Positions 1-8,975 of a stretch of 64,000 bases of DNA are shown here, piece after piece. Both the position numbers and the translations under genes were made by a program. Each line of letters starts with the position of its first letter. Position 1 is the first letter of the stretch. The DNA is from Paenibacillus nuruki (GTDB lineage: Bacteria; Bacillota; Bacilli; Paenibacillales; Paenibacillaceae). A model generated the notes under the pieces. It was not told the origin of the DNA. It worked only from the letters and a program-made list of their open reading frames with translations, and did not search any database. The DNA lies in contig NZ_MDER01000001.1 in assembly GCF_001721045.1 (NCBI RefSeq), positions 30,707 through 94,706 on the forward strand, written 5' to 3'.

Positions 1-305
1 CGAAAAAGATGACTAATTGCTTGTTCATCTTCATATATATATAAATGCTGTGTAAATTCCTGACGGGGAATACCGAACCACTGCTCCATAAAGGTACGAA
101 TAAAATGTCCACACATATGCAGACGATCCAGTACCACGTAAATCTCCGTACGGTTGCAAGTCGCTACAATAGTCCCTTCCAACACACTCTTAGTTTCTCT
201 GAGCTGCCGGAGCGCCTGCGGTAAATCTTCGTCCGCAATAGCAAACCGTTCTCTCACTTCAACGGGTGCTGTGCGGTAATTCAATCCGACAACAACGATG
301 TGCAT
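1..305 (-). CDS. hemA: Glutamyl-tRNA reductase, N-terminal part (runs off the left edge)
   Basis: This is the first step of tetrapyrrole synthesis by the C5 pathway: NADPH-dependent reduction of glutamyl-tRNA to glutamate-1-semialdehyde in the cytoplasm. The visible 101 residues begin MHIVVVGLNYRTAPVEVRE, the usual start of the family. They contain ATCNRTEIY with the catalytic cysteine at residue 50, followed by the start of the catalytic domain. The NADPH-binding and dimerisation domains lie beyond position 1. The ATG at 303-305 is the natural start. In Bacillus subtilis hemA follows lonA and ysxC, and the same order holds here, with speD and an unknown gene inserted between ysxC and hemA. 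Confidence 0.95.
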   Translation of the reverse strand, partial: MHIVVVGLNYRTAPVEVRERFAIADEDLPQALRQLRETKSVLEGTIVATCNRTEIYVVLDRLHMCGHFIRTFMEQWFGIPRQEFTQHLYIYEDEQAISHLF

Positions 306-499
306 TGCAAGTTCACCTGCCTAATCTAAAAGTCATTTCTCTATACGTTCATTAACAATACGTTAATTATATCACAGCTAAATTACGAATTTCGCTGTTT
401 TTATGAAATGTTTATGAAATCATCATCGGAAAATAGACACAATTTCTTTATGATTGACAATAATCAAAATATTTCATATCATCCAATCCCATCTTTCAA

Positions 500-533
500 A
501 AGAAATAGCCATAGGTAAACCCCTATGGCTATT
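500..533 (-). terminator. Rho-independent terminator after speD
   Basis: A 12-13 bp stem with the arms AATAGCCATAGG and CCTATGGCTATT closes over a short loop and is followed on the minus strand by a T-rich tract. It lies 52 bp past the speD stop codon. Confidence 0.8.
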
Positions 534-584
534 GTGTAAAACCTATTTCATTTTAATCTTTTGCTTGTACAAGCAAAGTTTATA

Positions 585-989
585 TTATTGATTGATAAGT
601 TCAATGGATTTGATCTCAGGTGTTTCCACTTGAAGTTCTCCCAAACCACGAACTAATTTTTTGGCATACGTTTTCTCAGGTTTCAGAACGGATACCAGGT
701 AGTCAATAGCTAACTGTGGATCTACGGTTTCTCCGCAGGTATAGCAGTCAATAGCCGCGAATCCTCTCTCAGGATATGTGTGAATCGAGAGGTGACTCTC
801 CGACAACAAAACAAGTACTGTAGCACCTTGTGGTTCGAATTGTTTGGCTTGAACAGACATTACTGTTGCTCCGCATGCTTCAGCTGCATCAACCATATGA
901 GCTTGCAAAACCTCAGCATTATTCAGCATATCAAAATCTACACCCCAAGTATCAACAGCAACGTGTCTTCCGAAAGTTGAGTATTCCAT
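585..989 (-). CDS. speD: S-adenosylmethionine decarboxylase proenzyme
   Basis: A pyruvoyl-dependent enzyme that decarboxylates S-adenosylmethionine to supply aminopropyl groups for spermidine synthesis. At 134 residues it is the short prokaryotic (class 1B) form. The self-cleavage site is visible as LLSES-H, predicting cleavage between Glu64 and Ser65 so that Ser65 becomes the pyruvoyl group. His70 in the HTYPERG motif and Cys85 in CYTCG fit the known proton-donor and acid/base positions of the family, shifted by two from the Thermotoga enzyme. A G-rich ribosome site precedes the ATG. The gene stands alone, with its own terminator and an unusually structured leader upstream (see 1053-1105). 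No speE is seen in the window. Confidence 0.95.
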   Translation of the reverse strand: MEYSTFGRHVAVDTWGVDFDMLNNAEVLQAHMVDAAEACGATVMSVQAKQFEPQGATVLVLLSESHLSIHTYPERGFAAIDCYTCGETVDPQLAIDYLVSVLKPEKTYAKKLVRGLGELQVETPEIKSIELINQ

Positions 990-1052
990 CTTCCGGTTCC
1001 CCCTTCCTAGGAATAAAATGTTTGAAAAATTTCATCCGCTAGGACCTACGTC

Positions 1053-1105
1053 ATTCACTTCCCGAGGGTTTTAGCTCTCGCAACATTACTATGTCCTGAG
1101 TGAAT
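1053..1105 (-). promoter_or_regulatory. Possible structured mRNA leader of speD
   Basis: The 316 bp between speD and the next gene hold no coding region. On the minus strand the arms ATTCACT and AGTGAAT (positions 1099-1105 and 1053-1059) can pair around an inner CGAG/CTCG hairpin (1077-1080 with 1063-1066), roughly 65 to 115 bases before the speD start. I do not recognise a named riboswitch class. The pairing could be chance, but the position suits a leader control element. Confidence 0.35.
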
Positions 1106-1255
1106 CCTGGTTCCTAATATTATTTTCAACGAGATTAAAAATAACATCTATCTCCATGAAATGCAAGCCTTTTTGCAATATTCATTAAATATTTAAAGAT
1201 TCATTATTACAGCAGATTGCTCATTCATTTTTATGTATAAATATAATACGGTTGA

Positions 1256-1291
1256 AATAAAAAAACCTGTTCTCCTTCAAAGGAAAACAGG
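1256..1291 (-). terminator. Rho-independent terminator after the 1306-1887 gene
   Basis: On the minus strand a CCTGTT-type stem with a TCCTT/AAGGA inner part is followed immediately by a run of seven T. It lies 15-50 bp beyond the stop codon of the unknown gene. Confidence 0.9.
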
Positions 1292-1305
1292 CGTTAGATC
1301 TGATG

Positions 1306-1887
1306 TTAAGCTTCCATACGGAACAATCGACTTGACTGAACCTTTAATTCTTGATCAATCTGATCGTACGGTCCTTCTGAAGCTAATCGTTGATCTAATA
1401 ATCGATCGACTATACTCCGTACTAATTCAATATCAGTCTCAACAGATACGGATTGCCATTCGCTCTTCATATCTATTGCTGTGTTTTTGTGTTGGTAAAT
1501 CATTTTTTCATGTTCGCCTGTACATTCTACAATCTGGCGAACAGAACCCTGTTCGTAATGATATCTCATCGTAAATCCATGATAAATGCGATTTACAAAA
1601 CCATTACCTTTAAAAGCAACAAATAATTTGCGTACTATATTTGTTAACTGCGGATTTACCAAGCGGAAAGACAACTCACAGACATAGCTTCCTTCTCTGA
1701 GGTCAAAAGGTAAATGCACTTCTTCTCCGTTTTTCACTCCGAGAACAATTTCCTGATTTCCGTTATCAAGTATTTTCACTCGATGATGGATCTGAGGGTC
1801 TTCGGCATAATGGACAAACTGGGACATTTGAGCTTTCGACAACTGTAAACTGGCTTTAATATATTCTGTGGCTAACCGCTGAGCCAT
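1306..1887 (-). CDS. Conserved protein of unknown function
   Basis: I do not recognise a characterised family. The 193-residue product is hydrophilic, has no signal peptide or membrane segment, and reads as a soluble mixed alpha/beta protein. The middle part (about residues 60-125) has alternating hydrophobic strands, and the C-terminal third looks helical and charged. The frame is open over its full length, opens with an ATG preceded by GAGGAG on the minus strand and ends just before a strong terminator, so it is a real gene. It sits alone between ysxC and speD. Confidence 0.75.
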   Translation of the reverse strand: MAQRLATEYIKASLQLSKAQMSQFVHYAEDPQIHHRVKILDNGNQEIVLGVKNGEEVHLPFDLREGSYVCELSFRLVNPQLTNIVRKLFVAFKGNGFVNRIYHGFTMRYHYEQGSVRQIVECTGEHEKMIYQHKNTAIDMKSEWQSVSVETDIELVRSIVDRLLDQRLASEGPYDQIDQELKVQSSRLFRMEA

Positions 1888-2084
1888 AAAAATCTCCTCA
1901 ATTCTTTTAACATTCCAATATATTCATTATACATCATCTGCGAAACGCTATGCTTGTGATCAAGATGAATGATTTTCACCATATTCCAGAAAAAAACGGA
2001 ACAATCCCCGTAAAGTTCTAAAGAACGGCCTGAATACTCACTTTTCTATACAAACTTCTTCGTTTTGCTGACCTGTTCGTGACT

Positions 2085-2774
2085 TTATTGATTGCTATGA
2101 GGGGGTTCGGACTCTTCTGTTTTTGGTTGGTGCTCTTCGTTATCATTCTCTACTTGTGCATACTCTTCTTCCTCTTCTGACTCTGGAAGTGCAAAAGCGT
2201 AACGTTCGATGACGGACCATAATTCATCTTTACCCAATCCTGTTTCAGATGAAAACAGCACAAAATCATCTTCAGGTACAAAGCTCAAACCGTGCTTAAC
2301 GATTTTGACATGCTTGTCCCATTTACTACGTGGAATCTTATCGGCTTTGGTCGCTACAATACACACATCACGTTCGTAGTATTTAAGCCATTCATACATA
2401 ATCACATCATCTTTGGAAGGCGGATGACGAAGGTCGATTACCAGTACTACCATACGTAATGTTTCACGCTCAAGTAGATACTTTTCAATCATTTTACCCC
2501 AAGCTTCACGCTGGCTTTTGGAGACTTTGGCATAACCATATCCAGGAAAATCGACGAAATACATCGATTCGTTGATCATATAGTAGTTAAGATGTTGAGT
2601 TTTACCTGGTGTTGCACTGGTACGTGCCAGGTTTTTACGGCTAATCAAGCGGTTAGTCATTGAAGATTTACCTACATTAGATCGTCCTGCTAGAGCAATC
2701 TCTGGCAACCCATCTTCCGGGTATTGGTTCGGACGCACCGCGCTAATAATAAATTCCGCGCTATTTACTTTCAT
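2085..2774 (-). CDS. ysxC: Ribosome biogenesis GTP-binding protein YsxC/EngB
   Basis: A TRAFAC-class GTPase needed for assembly of the large ribosomal subunit. The G1 loop GRSNVGKSS is at residues 30-38, followed by the TPGKT switch I, the [10 protein letters not shown]3 motif, TKADK (G4) and a SSETG-type G5. The family is usually about 195-200 residues. This product has 229 because of an acidic, low-complexity C-terminal tail rich in Glu (from about residue 197) that is not part of the GTPase fold. It follows lonA as in B. subtilis, but a 320 bp gap with a structured repeat separates the two, so it may have its own promoter. Confidence 0.95.
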   Translation of the reverse strand: MKVNSAEFIISAVRPNQYPEDGLPEIALAGRSNVGKSSMTNRLISRKNLARTSATPGKTQHLNYYMINESMYFVDFPGYGYAKVSKSQREAWGKMIEKYLLERETLRMVVLVIDLRHPPSKDDVIMYEWLKYYERDVCIVATKADKIPRSKWDKHVKIVKHGLSFVPEDDFVLFSSETGLGKDELWSVIERYAFALPESEEEEEYAQVENDNEEHQPKTEESEPPHSNQ

Positions 2775-2841
2775 AATTACAAGTTCCCCTTTAGTTAGAA
2801 GTTGAAGGTAAACATTGCCTCAAGTAGCTTGACCACTCCAC

Positions 2842-2968
2842 AAACGGATTATTCTGTCGATCGCTGTTAAGGTCGAATATCTTGGAATACTGCTGGTTGC
2901 AGTAGATATTCGATCTTAAAGGCGAACGCTTCGCTTCTATCGAATAATACCGTTTGCTTCGTTCCGTG
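2842..2968 (+). repeat. Structured repeat, copy A
   Basis: One of three related elements (others at 37397-37520 and 37799-37921). All share the blocks GATCGCTGTTAAG and CTTAAAGGCGAACGC. Outer arms (AAACGG / CCGTTT and neighbours) pair with each other. An inner stem with arms GGTCGAATATCT and AGATATTCGATC pairs, and GCGAACGCTTCGC forms a small third hairpin, giving a three-way-junction layout. It fills most of the lonA-ysxC gap. There is no open reading frame and no transposase. Confidence 0.85.
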
Positions 2969-3024
2969 CTACAAAAGATACTCTGTCCCTTACAACGGAT
3001 TAGTAATAGTATAGCACATCAAAT

Positions 3025-3068
3025 AAACGGAATCGCTCTATTTTACTGCTTATAGAACGATTCCGTTG
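3025..3068 (-). terminator. Hairpin after lonA, probable terminator
   Basis: A stem formed by AAACGGAATCG and CGATTCCGTT, extended inside by CTCTA/TAGA, lies just beyond the lonA stop. The following T tract on the minus strand is broken (TTTATTT), so termination may be partial. The arm sequence matches the outer arms of the structured repeat whose copy A starts about 60 bp away. Confidence 0.55.
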
Positions 3069-3094
3069 GTTGGTTGTTATGAAGTTGAGCTATT

Positions 3095-5452
3095 TTAGAT
3101 TAAAGGTTGGATCGTTTCAGGTGTTTCTTTTGGAGCGATAAGTGCTTCTTCTAGTACCTGATCCATATGAGATACTGGAACAAAGGTAAGATCATTTCTT
3201 ACGCTTTCTGGGATGTCACGTAAGTCGCGTTCGTTATCCATAGGAAGTAAGATTTTTTTGTATCCTGCACGGTGAGCAGCTAGCGTTTTTTCTTTTAACC
3301 CACCAATCGGCAATACACGTCCACGTAGTGTGATCTCACCTGTCATAGCGACTTCTTTGGATACAGGGCGACCGGTCAATGCGGAAATAAGAGCTGTTGC
3401 GATCGTGATCCCTGCGGAAGGGCCGTCTTTGGGAATAGCGCCTTCTGGAATATGAATATGAATATCATTTTTTTCATGGAAATCGTCTGCGATATGCAGG
3501 GCTTTGGCTTTGGAGCGTGTGTAACTGAATGCAGCTTGTGCTGATTCTTTCATGACATCGCCTAGTTTACCTGTTAGCATTAATTTACCACTACCCGGTA
3601 CAACTGTCACTTCGATCGTTAGCGTTTCTCCGCCAACTTCTGTCCATGCTAGTCCGGTTACACTACCGATTTGATCTTCTTTTTCAATCAAACCATAACG
3701 GAATTTAGGTACGCCTAAATAATCTTTGATTTGATCAGGTTCAATCGATACTTTTTCTAAATTATCTGAGACAATCGCTTTCGCTGCTTTACGACACAAT
3801 GCAGCGACTTGCTGTTCTAAGTTACGTACACCGGATTCACGTGTATACTCACGAATCATGCGTAACAAAGCATCTTCGCCAATTTCTAATTGCTCAGGCG
3901 TTAGACCATGTTCTTCGGTCTGTTTAGGCAATAAATACTGCTTAGCAATCTGCATTTTCTCAAGTTCGGTATATCCCGGAATAGAAAGCATCTCCATCCG
4001 ATCCAATAATGGACGAGGAATACTTTGTACACTATTGGCTGTCGTTACAAACATAACGTTCGACAGGTCAAACGGCACTTCGATGAAATGGTCACTAAAC
4101 GTATTGTTTTGCTCGGGATCAAGCACTTCCAACAATGCCGCAGAAGGATCGCCACGGAAATCAGAAGCCATTTTATCAATTTCATCCATTAGGAATACTG
4201 GATTGGTTGAACCGGCTGTTTTCATTCCTTGAATAATACGTCCAGGCATAGCACCTACATACGTACGACGATGCCCGCGAATCTCAGCTTCATCACGTAC
4301 ACCACCTAATGAAATACGTACAAATTCACGTCCTAATGACTTGGCAATCGAACGAGCGAGTGACGTTTTACCCACACCCGGAGGTCCAACTAGGCAAAGA
4401 ATAGGACCTTTTAGCTTTTTCACTAATTTCTGTACCGCTAGATACTCAAGTACACGTTCTTTGGGCTTGTCGAGTCCATAATGATCTTCATTCAAAATCG
4501 CTTCTGCATGATGTAGATCCAGATCATCGTCTGTCGATTTCGACCACGGCAAGCTGATTAACCAGTCTACATAGTTGCGAATAACACTACCTTCCGCAGA
4601 ACTAGCAGGCATTTTCTCTAAGCGATCGATTTCTTTTTCAATCTTCTCTTGCACTTTCTCAGGTACCGTAAGTTCAGATAGTTGCTGGCGCAATTCTTCC
4701 ACTTCACCCGCTCTACCTTCTTTTTCACCTAGCTCTTTTTGGATCGCTTTCATTTGTTCACGCAAATAATATTCACGTTGTGTTTTTTCCATTTGTTTTT
4801 TAACACGTTGGTTGATTTTGCGCTCTAATTCTAGTACTTCACGTTCATTATTTAAAATATCTAACAAACGTTCCAAACGAGCACGAATATCTACAGTCTC
4901 CAAAATATCTTGTTTGTCTTTGATTTTGATCAATAGATGACTGGTAATTACATCTGCTAATCGACCCGGTTCTTCAATATCAGATACCGCTGCTAATGTC
5001 TCTGGTGTTACCTTTTTGGACAAATTAATATAATGTTCAAATTGAGTCAATACCGTCCGCATCAATGCGCTAACTTCCGGATCATTGGTTTCTTCTTCCG
5101 GTAGCTCTCTCGCTTGAACTTCATAATATTCTTCATTATCAATATATTGAATAATTTCTGCACGTTCCAGACCTTCAACAAGTACACGAATCGTTCCATT
5201 AGGCAGCTTCAACATTTGTCTGACTTTAGCTACCGTACCGATTCTAAAAATCTCGTCCTCGCTCGGCTCTTCGATGCTGACTTCCGATTGCGAACAAAGA
5301 AGAATTAAATTATCGTCAACCATCGCTTTTTCTAATGCCTTTACAGATTTATCTCGTCCTACATCCAGATGCAATACCATACTTGGATAGACAAGTAGTC
5401 CTCTCAAAGGCAGTAAAGGAAAACGACGCCCCTTATTTTTATTTGGTCCCAT
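3095..5452 (-). CDS. lonA: ATP-dependent protease LonA
   Basis: A cytoplasmic AAA+ serine protease that unfolds and degrades damaged and regulatory proteins. Order of domains: N-terminal LON substrate domain (about 1-210), coiled-coil linker (about 190-260), AAA+ module with Walker A GPPGVGKT near residue 354-361 and a Walker B ending in DEIDK, and a C-terminal protease domain with Ser679 in KDGPSAG and Lys722 in GGLKEK, the expected catalytic dyad. I chose the ATG at 5452 (MGPNK, 785 residues) because AGGAGG lies nine bases upstream of it; a TTG nine bases further upstream directly abuts the ribosome site. No lonB gene lies between clpX and lonA, unlike B. subtilis. Confidence 0.97.
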   Translation of the reverse strand: MGPNKNKGRRFPLLPLRGLLVYPSMVLHLDVGRDKSVKALEKAMVDDNLILLCSQSEVSIEEPSEDEIFRIGTVAKVRQMLKLPNGTIRVLVEGLERAEIIQYIDNEEYYEVQARELPEEETNDPEVSALMRTVLTQFEHYINLSKKVTPETLAAVSDIEEPGRLADVITSHLLIKIKDKQDILETVDIRARLERLLDILNNEREVLELERKINQRVKKQMEKTQREYYLREQMKAIQKELGEKEGRAGEVEELRQQLSELTVPEKVQEKIEKEIDRLEKMPASSAEGSVIRNYVDWLISLPWSKSTDDDLDLHHAEAILNEDHYGLDKPKERVLEYLAVQKLVKKLKGPILCLVGPPGVGKTSLARSIAKSLGREFVRISLGGVRDEAEIRGHRRTYVGAMPGRIIQGMKTAGSTNPVFLMDEIDKMASDFRGDPSAALLEVLDPEQNNTFSDHFIEVPFDLSNVMFVTTANSVQSIPRPLLDRMEMLSIPGYTELEKMQIAKQYLLPKQTEEHGLTPEQLEIGEDALLRMIREYTRESGVRNLEQQVAALCRKAAKAIVSDNLEKVSIEPDQIKDYLGVPKFRYGLIEKEDQIGSVTGLAWTEVGGETLTIEVTVVPGSGKLMLTGKLGDVMKESAQAAFSYTRSKAKALHIADDFHEKNDIHIHIPEGAIPKDGPSAGITIATALISALTGRPVSKEVAMTGEITLRGRVLPIGGLKEKTLAAHRAGYKKILLPMDNERDLRDIPESVRNDLTFVPVSHMDQVLEEALIAPKETPETIQPLI

Positions 5453-5570
5453 CGCTTTCAACCTCCTATGCTTGTGCGTATCATACTGCCTATATCATTC
5501 CTAGTTTACCAAATATCACATTGAAAAACCAATGATCCTCCAACCGATCAAATTTAGCTTAAATTCATGT

Positions 5571-5615
5571 AAAAAAAGATACTGATTGAGGCAACTTCCT
5601 CTACCAGTATCTTTA
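5571..5615 (-). terminator. Rho-independent terminator after ispG
   Basis: The arms AAAGATACTG and CAGTATCTTT form a stem with extra inner pairs and are followed on the minus strand by a run of T. It separates ispG from lonA. Confidence 0.85.
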
Positions 5616-5644
5616 AGTTTACGTTATATCATTAATCAAAATAT

Positions 5645-6763
5645 TTACTTAGCTGCAGGTGCATGACGTTCTTCGCGACCTGGAATTTTACCTGTTGCTT
5701 CAAAAGCGACAACAATCGCATCGATTTCTTTTTTCAATTCGACAACCATGTCTGCTTCTGGCACTTTACGAATCATTTTACCGTAGCGGAAAAGTAGTCC
5801 TTCTCCACGAGCACCAGCGATACCGATATCAGCTTCTTTCGCTTCACCCGGTCCATTTACTGCGCAACCCAATACAGATACTTTAATCGGCACTTTCAAT
5901 TTGGAAATATACTCTTCAACCTCATTCGCAATAGAGAATAGGTCGATATCCAAACGTCCACAAGTTGGGCAAGATACCAATGTTGCTGCATTCGTAATCA
6001 ATCCGAATGTTTTGAGAAGTTCACGAGCTACTTTCACTTCTTCTACAGGATCAGCACTCAAGGAAATACGTACAGTCGAGCCGATTCCTAAGGCTAATAG
6101 GGCACCGATACCTGCTGAACTCTTGATTGTTCCTGCATTCAACGTTCCTGCCTCTGTAATTCCTAAATGAAGTGGATAAGGAATCACTTTAGCCGCTTGG
6201 CTATAAGCTTCGATCGCCATTGGCACATCAGATGCTTTAAGCGAAACGATAATATCGTGGAAATCCAGTTCTTCCAAAATACCGATATGGAATAATGCAC
6301 TTTCTACCATTGCTTCTGGTGTTGGGTAACCGTATTTCTCAAGCAAATGATTTTCAAGTGATCCTGCATTTACACCGATACGAATCGGAATATTTTTTTC
6401 TTTACAAGCACGTACAACAGCTTCGACTTTATCACGTCTACCGATATTACCCGGGTTGATACGTACTTTGTCGATTCCATTTTCGATCGCAAGTAAAGCT
6501 AACTTATGGTTAAAATGTATATCCGCTACTAGAGGGATATGAATACGTTTTTTGATTTCTTTAATTGCTTCTGCTGCTTCTTCGTTATTAACAGTTACAC
6601 GAACAAGCTGACAACCTGCTTCTTCTAAACGAAGGATTTCAGCTACAGTTGCTTCTACATCTGCTGTTTTGGTTGTACACATACTTTGAATCAAGACTTC
6701 ATTACTGCCACCAATTGTCAAATCTCCGACTTTCACCGGTCTTGTGTTTTCTCTCAAAAACAT
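5645..6763 (-). CDS. ispG: 4-hydroxy-3-methylbut-2-enyl diphosphate synthase (flavodoxin-type) IspG/GcpE
   Basis: The penultimate enzyme of the MEP isoprenoid pathway, converting MEcPP to HMBPP with a [4Fe-4S] cluster. The TIM-barrel domain spans about residues 1-250 (start [12 protein letters not shown], then VNNEEAA and [10 protein letters not shown]). The cluster ligands are Cys265 and Cys268 in SCPTCGR, Cys300 in [11 protein letters not shown] and Glu307 just after. The length of 372 is typical for the two-domain bacterial form. The gene sits between clpX and lonA, the place where B. subtilis has lonB, and has its own terminator. The start is the ATG preceded by GGGAG. Confidence 0.96.
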   Translation of the reverse strand: MFLRENTRPVKVGDLTIGGSNEVLIQSMCTTKTADVEATVAEILRLEEAGCQLVRVTVNNEEAAEAIKEIKKRIHIPLVADIHFNHKLALLAIENGIDKVRINPGNIGRRDKVEAVVRACKEKNIPIRIGVNAGSLENHLLEKYGYPTPEAMVESALFHIGILEELDFHDIIVSLKASDVPMAIEAYSQAAKVIPYPLHLGITEAGTLNAGTIKSSAGIGALLALGIGSTVRISLSADPVEEVKVARELLKTFGLITNAATLVSCPTCGRLDIDLFSIANEVEEYISKLKVPIKVSVLGCAVNGPGEAKEADIGIAGARGEGLLFRYGKMIRKVPEADMVVELKKEIDAIVVAFEATGKIPGREERHAPAAK

Positions 6764-6887
6764 TTATTTTGCTCCCTTACATGTGGGCTTAATCGCAAAC
6801 CAGCCTTTATTCCACAAAGGAAAAAGGCCGGCGCGTTATCTATGAACATCATAGAAGAAACGCATACTCAACCTTTACGTCAAGTTA

Positions 6888-8144
6888 TTATGCACTTTCT
6901 TCTTGCTTTTTATCTTTGCCTGTCTGCAATTCTGGAACCACTTTGTCCTCAACGACTTGTTGAGTAATAACACATTTGGTTACATCGTCACGAGACGGTA
7001 CTTCATACATCACATCAAGCATAATGCTTTCGATGATCGCACGAAGTCCACGAGCACCTGTGTTGCGTTTGATCGCTTCACGGGAAATCGCTTCAAGTGC
7101 ACCTTGTTCGAATACTAATTCTACATTGTCCATTTCCAACATTTTGGAATATTGTTTTACCAATGCATTTTTAGGTTCGGACAAAATACGTACCAAGGTC
7201 TCTTCATCTAGTGGTTCTAGAGCAGAGATAACTGGCAAACGTCCTACAAATTCAGGAATCAATCCGAATTTAAGCAAATCTTCTGGCAATACCATACTCA
7301 AGTATTCGCCTGCTTTCAATTCTTTTTGACCTTCATTGTTAGAGTTAAAACCGATTACTTTTTTACCGATCCGGCGTTTGATATATTGTTCCAGACCGTC
7401 AAAAGCACCACCTACGATAAACAAGATGTTAGTGGTATCGATTTGAATAAATTCTTGATGAGGATGCTTACGTCCGCCTTGTGGTGGAACAGAAGCAACA
7501 GTACCTTCTAGGATTTTCAACAATGCTTGCTGAACACCTTCACCGGATACGTCACGAGTGATTGAAGGATTTTCAGATTTACGAGCTACTTTATCGATTT
7601 CATCGATATAGATAATGCCGCGTTCTGCTTTTTCTACATCATAATCAGCAGCTTGGATTAATTTAAGCAAGATGTTTTCAACATCTTCCCCTACATAACC
7701 TGCTTCTGTTAGTGAAGTAGCATCAGCAATAGCGAAAGGCACATTCAAGATACGAGCCATTGTTTGCGCAAGCAACGTTTTACCAGAACCTGTTGGTCCT
7801 ACAAGCATAATGTTACTTTTTTGCAATTCAACGTCTTCGATTTTACTTTGTGAATTTACACGTTTGTAGTGATTATATACAGCTACAGACAATGATTTTT
7901 TGGCTTGATCTTGTCCGATAACGTATTGATCCAAAATCGCACGGATTTCTTGTGGTTTTGGGATATCTTTAAGATCTAACTCTTCTTCATGTCCCAATTC
8001 CTCTTCAACGATCTCTGTGCAAAGTTCGATACATTCATCACATATATAGACACCAGGACCTGCTACAAGCTTACGGACCTGATCTTGAGATTTTCCGCAA
8101 AAAGAACATTTAAGTTGTCCTTTTTCATCATTAAATTTAAACAT
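6888..8144 (-). CDS. clpX: ATP-dependent Clp protease ATP-binding subunit ClpX
   Basis: A AAA+ unfoldase that feeds substrates to ClpP. The N-terminal zinc-binding domain uses Cys13, Cys16, Cys35 and Cys38. Walker A GPTGSGKT is at 116-123, Walker B gives IIYIDEIDK, and the [18 protein letters not shown] and pore-loop region GYVGEDVE are all present. IGF near the middle (KVIGFNSN) corresponds to the ClpP-docking loop. The 418-residue length is normal. Its start lies only 14 bp after the clpP stop on the same strand, so clpP and clpX are almost certainly co-transcribed. Confidence 0.97.
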   Translation of the reverse strand: MFKFNDEKGQLKCSFCGKSQDQVRKLVAGPGVYICDECIELCTEIVEEELGHEEELDLKDIPKPQEIRAILDQYVIGQDQAKKSLSVAVYNHYKRVNSQSKIEDVELQKSNIMLVGPTGSGKTLLAQTMARILNVPFAIADATSLTEAGYVGEDVENILLKLIQAADYDVEKAERGIIYIDEIDKVARKSENPSITRDVSGEGVQQALLKILEGTVASVPPQGGRKHPHQEFIQIDTTNILFIVGGAFDGLEQYIKRRIGKKVIGFNSNNEGQKELKAGEYLSMVLPEDLLKFGLIPEFVGRLPVISALEPLDEETLVRILSEPKNALVKQYSKMLEMDNVELVFEQGALEAISREAIKRNTGARGLRAIIESIMLDVMYEVPSRDDVTKCVITQQVVEDKVVPELQTGKDKKQEESA

Positions 8145-8158
8145 GCAAACACCCCTCT

Positions 8159-8749
8159 TTAGCTTGTGATCGGACGAGTGAGAATTTGATCTATAATTCC
8201 GTAAGCTTTCGCTTCCTCAGCTTCTAAGAAATAATCGCGATCAGTATCTTTTTCAATCTTGTCTAAAGATTGACCCGTACGTTCTACATAAATTTGGTTC
8301 AATTTTTGACGTGTTTTGATAATCCATTCAGCATGGATCTTCATATCTGAAGCTTGTCCGCTAATACCACCAAGCGGTTGATGAATCATAACTTCGCTGT
8401 TCGGAAGTGCATAACGCTTGCCTGGAGCACCTGCTGTTAACAACAGTGAACCCATGCTTGCAGCCATACCGATACAGATCGTCGATACATCCGGCTTAAT
8501 GAATTGCATTGTATCGTATATACCCATCCCTGCTGTGACAGAACCACCAGGAGAGTTGATGTATAGGTGAATGTCTTTCTCTGGATCTTCCGCAGCTAAA
8601 AACAATAGTTGTGCAATAATGAGATTGGCTACATCATCATCAATCGCCGTGCTCAGAAACACGATACGGTCTTTGAGCAATCTTGAATAAATATCGTAAG
8701 ATCGTTCACCTCTACTGGTTTGTTCGACAACCATAGGTACTAGACTCAT
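8159..8749 (-). CDS. clpP: ATP-dependent Clp protease proteolytic subunit ClpP
   Basis: The serine peptidase that forms the double-heptamer chamber partnered by ClpX and ClpC. The catalytic triad is visible as Ser98 (GMAASMGS), His123 (MIHQPLGG) and Asp172 (TDRDYF), the standard numbering. The 196-residue length is typical. The gene sits directly between tig and clpX, the tig-clpP-clpX order known from other Firmicutes rather than that of B. subtilis. I looked for a CtsR tandem heptamer upstream and did not find a clear one. Confidence 0.98.
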   Translation of the reverse strand: MSLVPMVVEQTSRGERSYDIYSRLLKDRIVFLSTAIDDDVANLIIAQLLFLAAEDPEKDIHLYINSPGGSVTAGMGIYDTMQFIKPDVSTICIGMAASMGSLLLTAGAPGKRYALPNSEVMIHQPLGGISGQASDMKIHAEWIIKTRQKLNQIYVERTGQSLDKIEKDTDRDYFLEAEEAKAYGIIDQILTRPITS

Positions 8750-8817
8750 AAGACCAACCTCTTTTCTTTGTCATGACTTGTGCCATGAAAATTAGGACGT
8801 ATAAAAAAGCATAGAAA

Positions 8818-8866
8818 TAATGACACAGAACTATTTTAACATGTACTGTGTCTCATGTCATTTTTT
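8818..8866. terminator. Hairpin in the tig-clpP gap
   Basis: The arms TGACACAG and CTGTGTC form a stem around a 17-base loop about 70-120 bp before clpP. On the minus strand the tail after the stem is only moderately T-rich (ATTATTTCT). It could be a backup terminator for tig or part of the clpP leader. Confidence 0.4.
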
Positions 8867-8896
8867 CAGTGCTAATCATTTTATATATAAATAGGT

Positions 8897-8934
8897 AAAA
8901 ATAAGGCACGCAAATGTATACGTGCCTTATCTAA
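8897..8934 (-). terminator. Rho-independent terminator after tig
   Basis: A perfect 10-bp stem with arms ATAAGGCACG and CGTGCCTTAT has a 10-base loop and is followed on the minus strand by TTTTTA. Confidence 0.85.
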
Positions 8935-8938
8935 AAAG

Positions 8939-8956
8939 GTTGCAAATATTTGCAAC
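8939..8956. repeat. Perfect 18-bp palindrome beside the tig stop codon
   Basis: GTTGCAAATATTTGCAAC is an uninterrupted palindrome between the tig stop codon and its terminator. It has no loop, so it is more like a protein-binding site than a hairpin. Function unknown. Confidence 0.6.
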
Positions 8957-8975
8957 GTCCATATAAAGTTAAAAA

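Noticed and set aside
6800..6835. Terminator between clpX and ispG
   Set aside because: An imperfect GCCTTT/AAAGGC hairpin exists, but no T run follows on the minus strand, so I do not call it a terminator.
8145..8975. CtsR site before clpP
   Set aside because: No tandem GGTCAAA heptamers could be found in the tig-clpP gap on either strand.
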